From Azolla caroliniana (taxonomy: Eukaryota; Polypodiophyta): a DNA stretch of 64,000 nt. Location of the stretch: positions 14,322,001 through 14,386,000 of the forward strand of contig JBHGNT010000014.1 of the NCBI GenBank assembly GCA_043228905.1, read 5' to 3'. This document shows positions 63,627-64,000 of this stretch, in pieces. Position 1 is the first letter of the stretch. Each line of letters begins with the position of its first letter. The position numbers and the translations under genes were made by a program. The notes beneath the pieces are model-generated. The model ran no database searches and was not told the DNA's origin. It saw only the letters and a program-made list of their open reading frames with translations.

Positions 63627-64000
63627 CACAAGCAGATAGGCCATGTCAACCACCAGCGGCTTCAAGATCTGCAATCGAAACATGTAGTGTTCGGATTGCC
63701 CAAATTTAGTGGCCGAAAGGCACAAATTTGTGAAGCCTGCCAGCTCAGGAAGCAACACCGACTTCCTTTCCCCAACGAGCGAAACCGGAGCCGGAACAAG
63801 CTCGACCTTATACACTCCGATGTATGGGGGCCGGCACAAAACGTTAGTCTTGGCGGGAGTCGATATTTCGTCTCCTTCATCGACAACCACACGCGGCACA
63901 CGTGGATCTACCTCATTGAGAGGAATAGCGAAGTCTTCGACTGCTTTCGGGACCTCAAAGGGTTCGTGGAAACGGAAACGGGACGAAAGATCAAGTGCCT
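63627..64000 (+). CDS. pol: Copia D2 integrase (runs off the window)
   Basis: Continues the gag-protease frame: HKQIGHVNHQRLQDLQSKHV with the His/Cys finger (ICEACQLRKQHR), then the core start LDLIHSDVWGPAQNVSLGGS, FVSFIDNHTRHTWIYLIERN and ETETGRKIKC. The first catalytic Asp is present; the others lie beyond the window. No stop after 63626. Confidence 0.9.

Overview
This window looks like repeat-packed nuclear DNA of a land plant, probably one with a large genome. The evidence is Ty1/copia elements primed at the plant iMet-type site (TGGTATCAGAGC), a Ty3/gypsy chromovirus, TR-GAG-like elements, plant-type telomere motifs (AAACCCTAA) inside LTRs, tRNA-headed SINE copies, and a decayed fragment of bacterial-type (most likely mitochondrial) SSU rRNA. 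The species cannot be named from the sequence. No intact host gene was found. The only candidate for non-transposon coding DNA is a decayed, intron-containing locus on the minus strand at 1-2686.

Layout. 1-2.7 kb: unrecognised multi-exon locus with an AT-rich tandem repeat in a putative intron. 2.8-6.55 kb: a copia element (LTR, gag, protease) fused by deletion to a reverse-oriented gypsy fragment (gag plus 5' LTR). 6.7-7.0 kb: rRNA fragment and copia gag scrap. 7-10.8 kb: AT-rich, gene-free, with one tRNA-like module. 10.8-12.5 kb: a patchwork of copia gag/LTR, gypsy ORF3 scrap and a copia-B-type LTR. 12.5-39.3 kb: a minus-strand LINE split into three pieces. The first gap holds a TR-GAG element (13639-20481), itself split by a 3.2-kb inverted-repeat (fold-back) element. 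The second gap holds a minus-strand copia element, 'copia B' (22136-38067), which contains a TRIM-like element, a second TR-GAG-like element, a solo LTR, a deleted copia and a SINE. 39.5-43.0 kb: another minus copia whose 3' end has become a tandem array of about 550 bp. 43.0-59.7 kb: a three-level gypsy nest. A young chromovirus ('gypsy II', 44398-50100) sits in the gag of a large gypsy with an extra third ORF ('gypsy III', 43391-59044), which sits in the RT of a relative ('gypsy IV'). 59.7-61.3 kb: a 5'-truncated second TRIM-like copy. 61.3-64 kb: copia RNase H, one LTR, then a nearly open copia gag-pol that runs off the window.

Many insertions are dated by target-site duplications found here: ACCAC for gypsy II, AAGCA for gypsy III, AATCT for the TRIM, GAAAC for copia A, TCTTC for the solo LTR, ACGT for TR-GAG1, CACA for the fold-back element, and a 15-bp duplication for the SINE. 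Removing TR-GAG1, the fold-back element and gypsy II each restores a reading frame, which supports those boundaries. Autonomous functions (gag, protease, RT, RNase H, integrase) come only from the copia and gypsy copies. The TRIM and TR-GAG elements must borrow them.

The most unusual signal is a 40-nt motif directly before the 3' LTR of three elements (TRIM1, TRIM2, gypsy III). It resembles the T-arm and CCA acceptor end of a tRNA, and in TRIM1 it is exactly complementary over 10 nt to the element's own primer-binding site.
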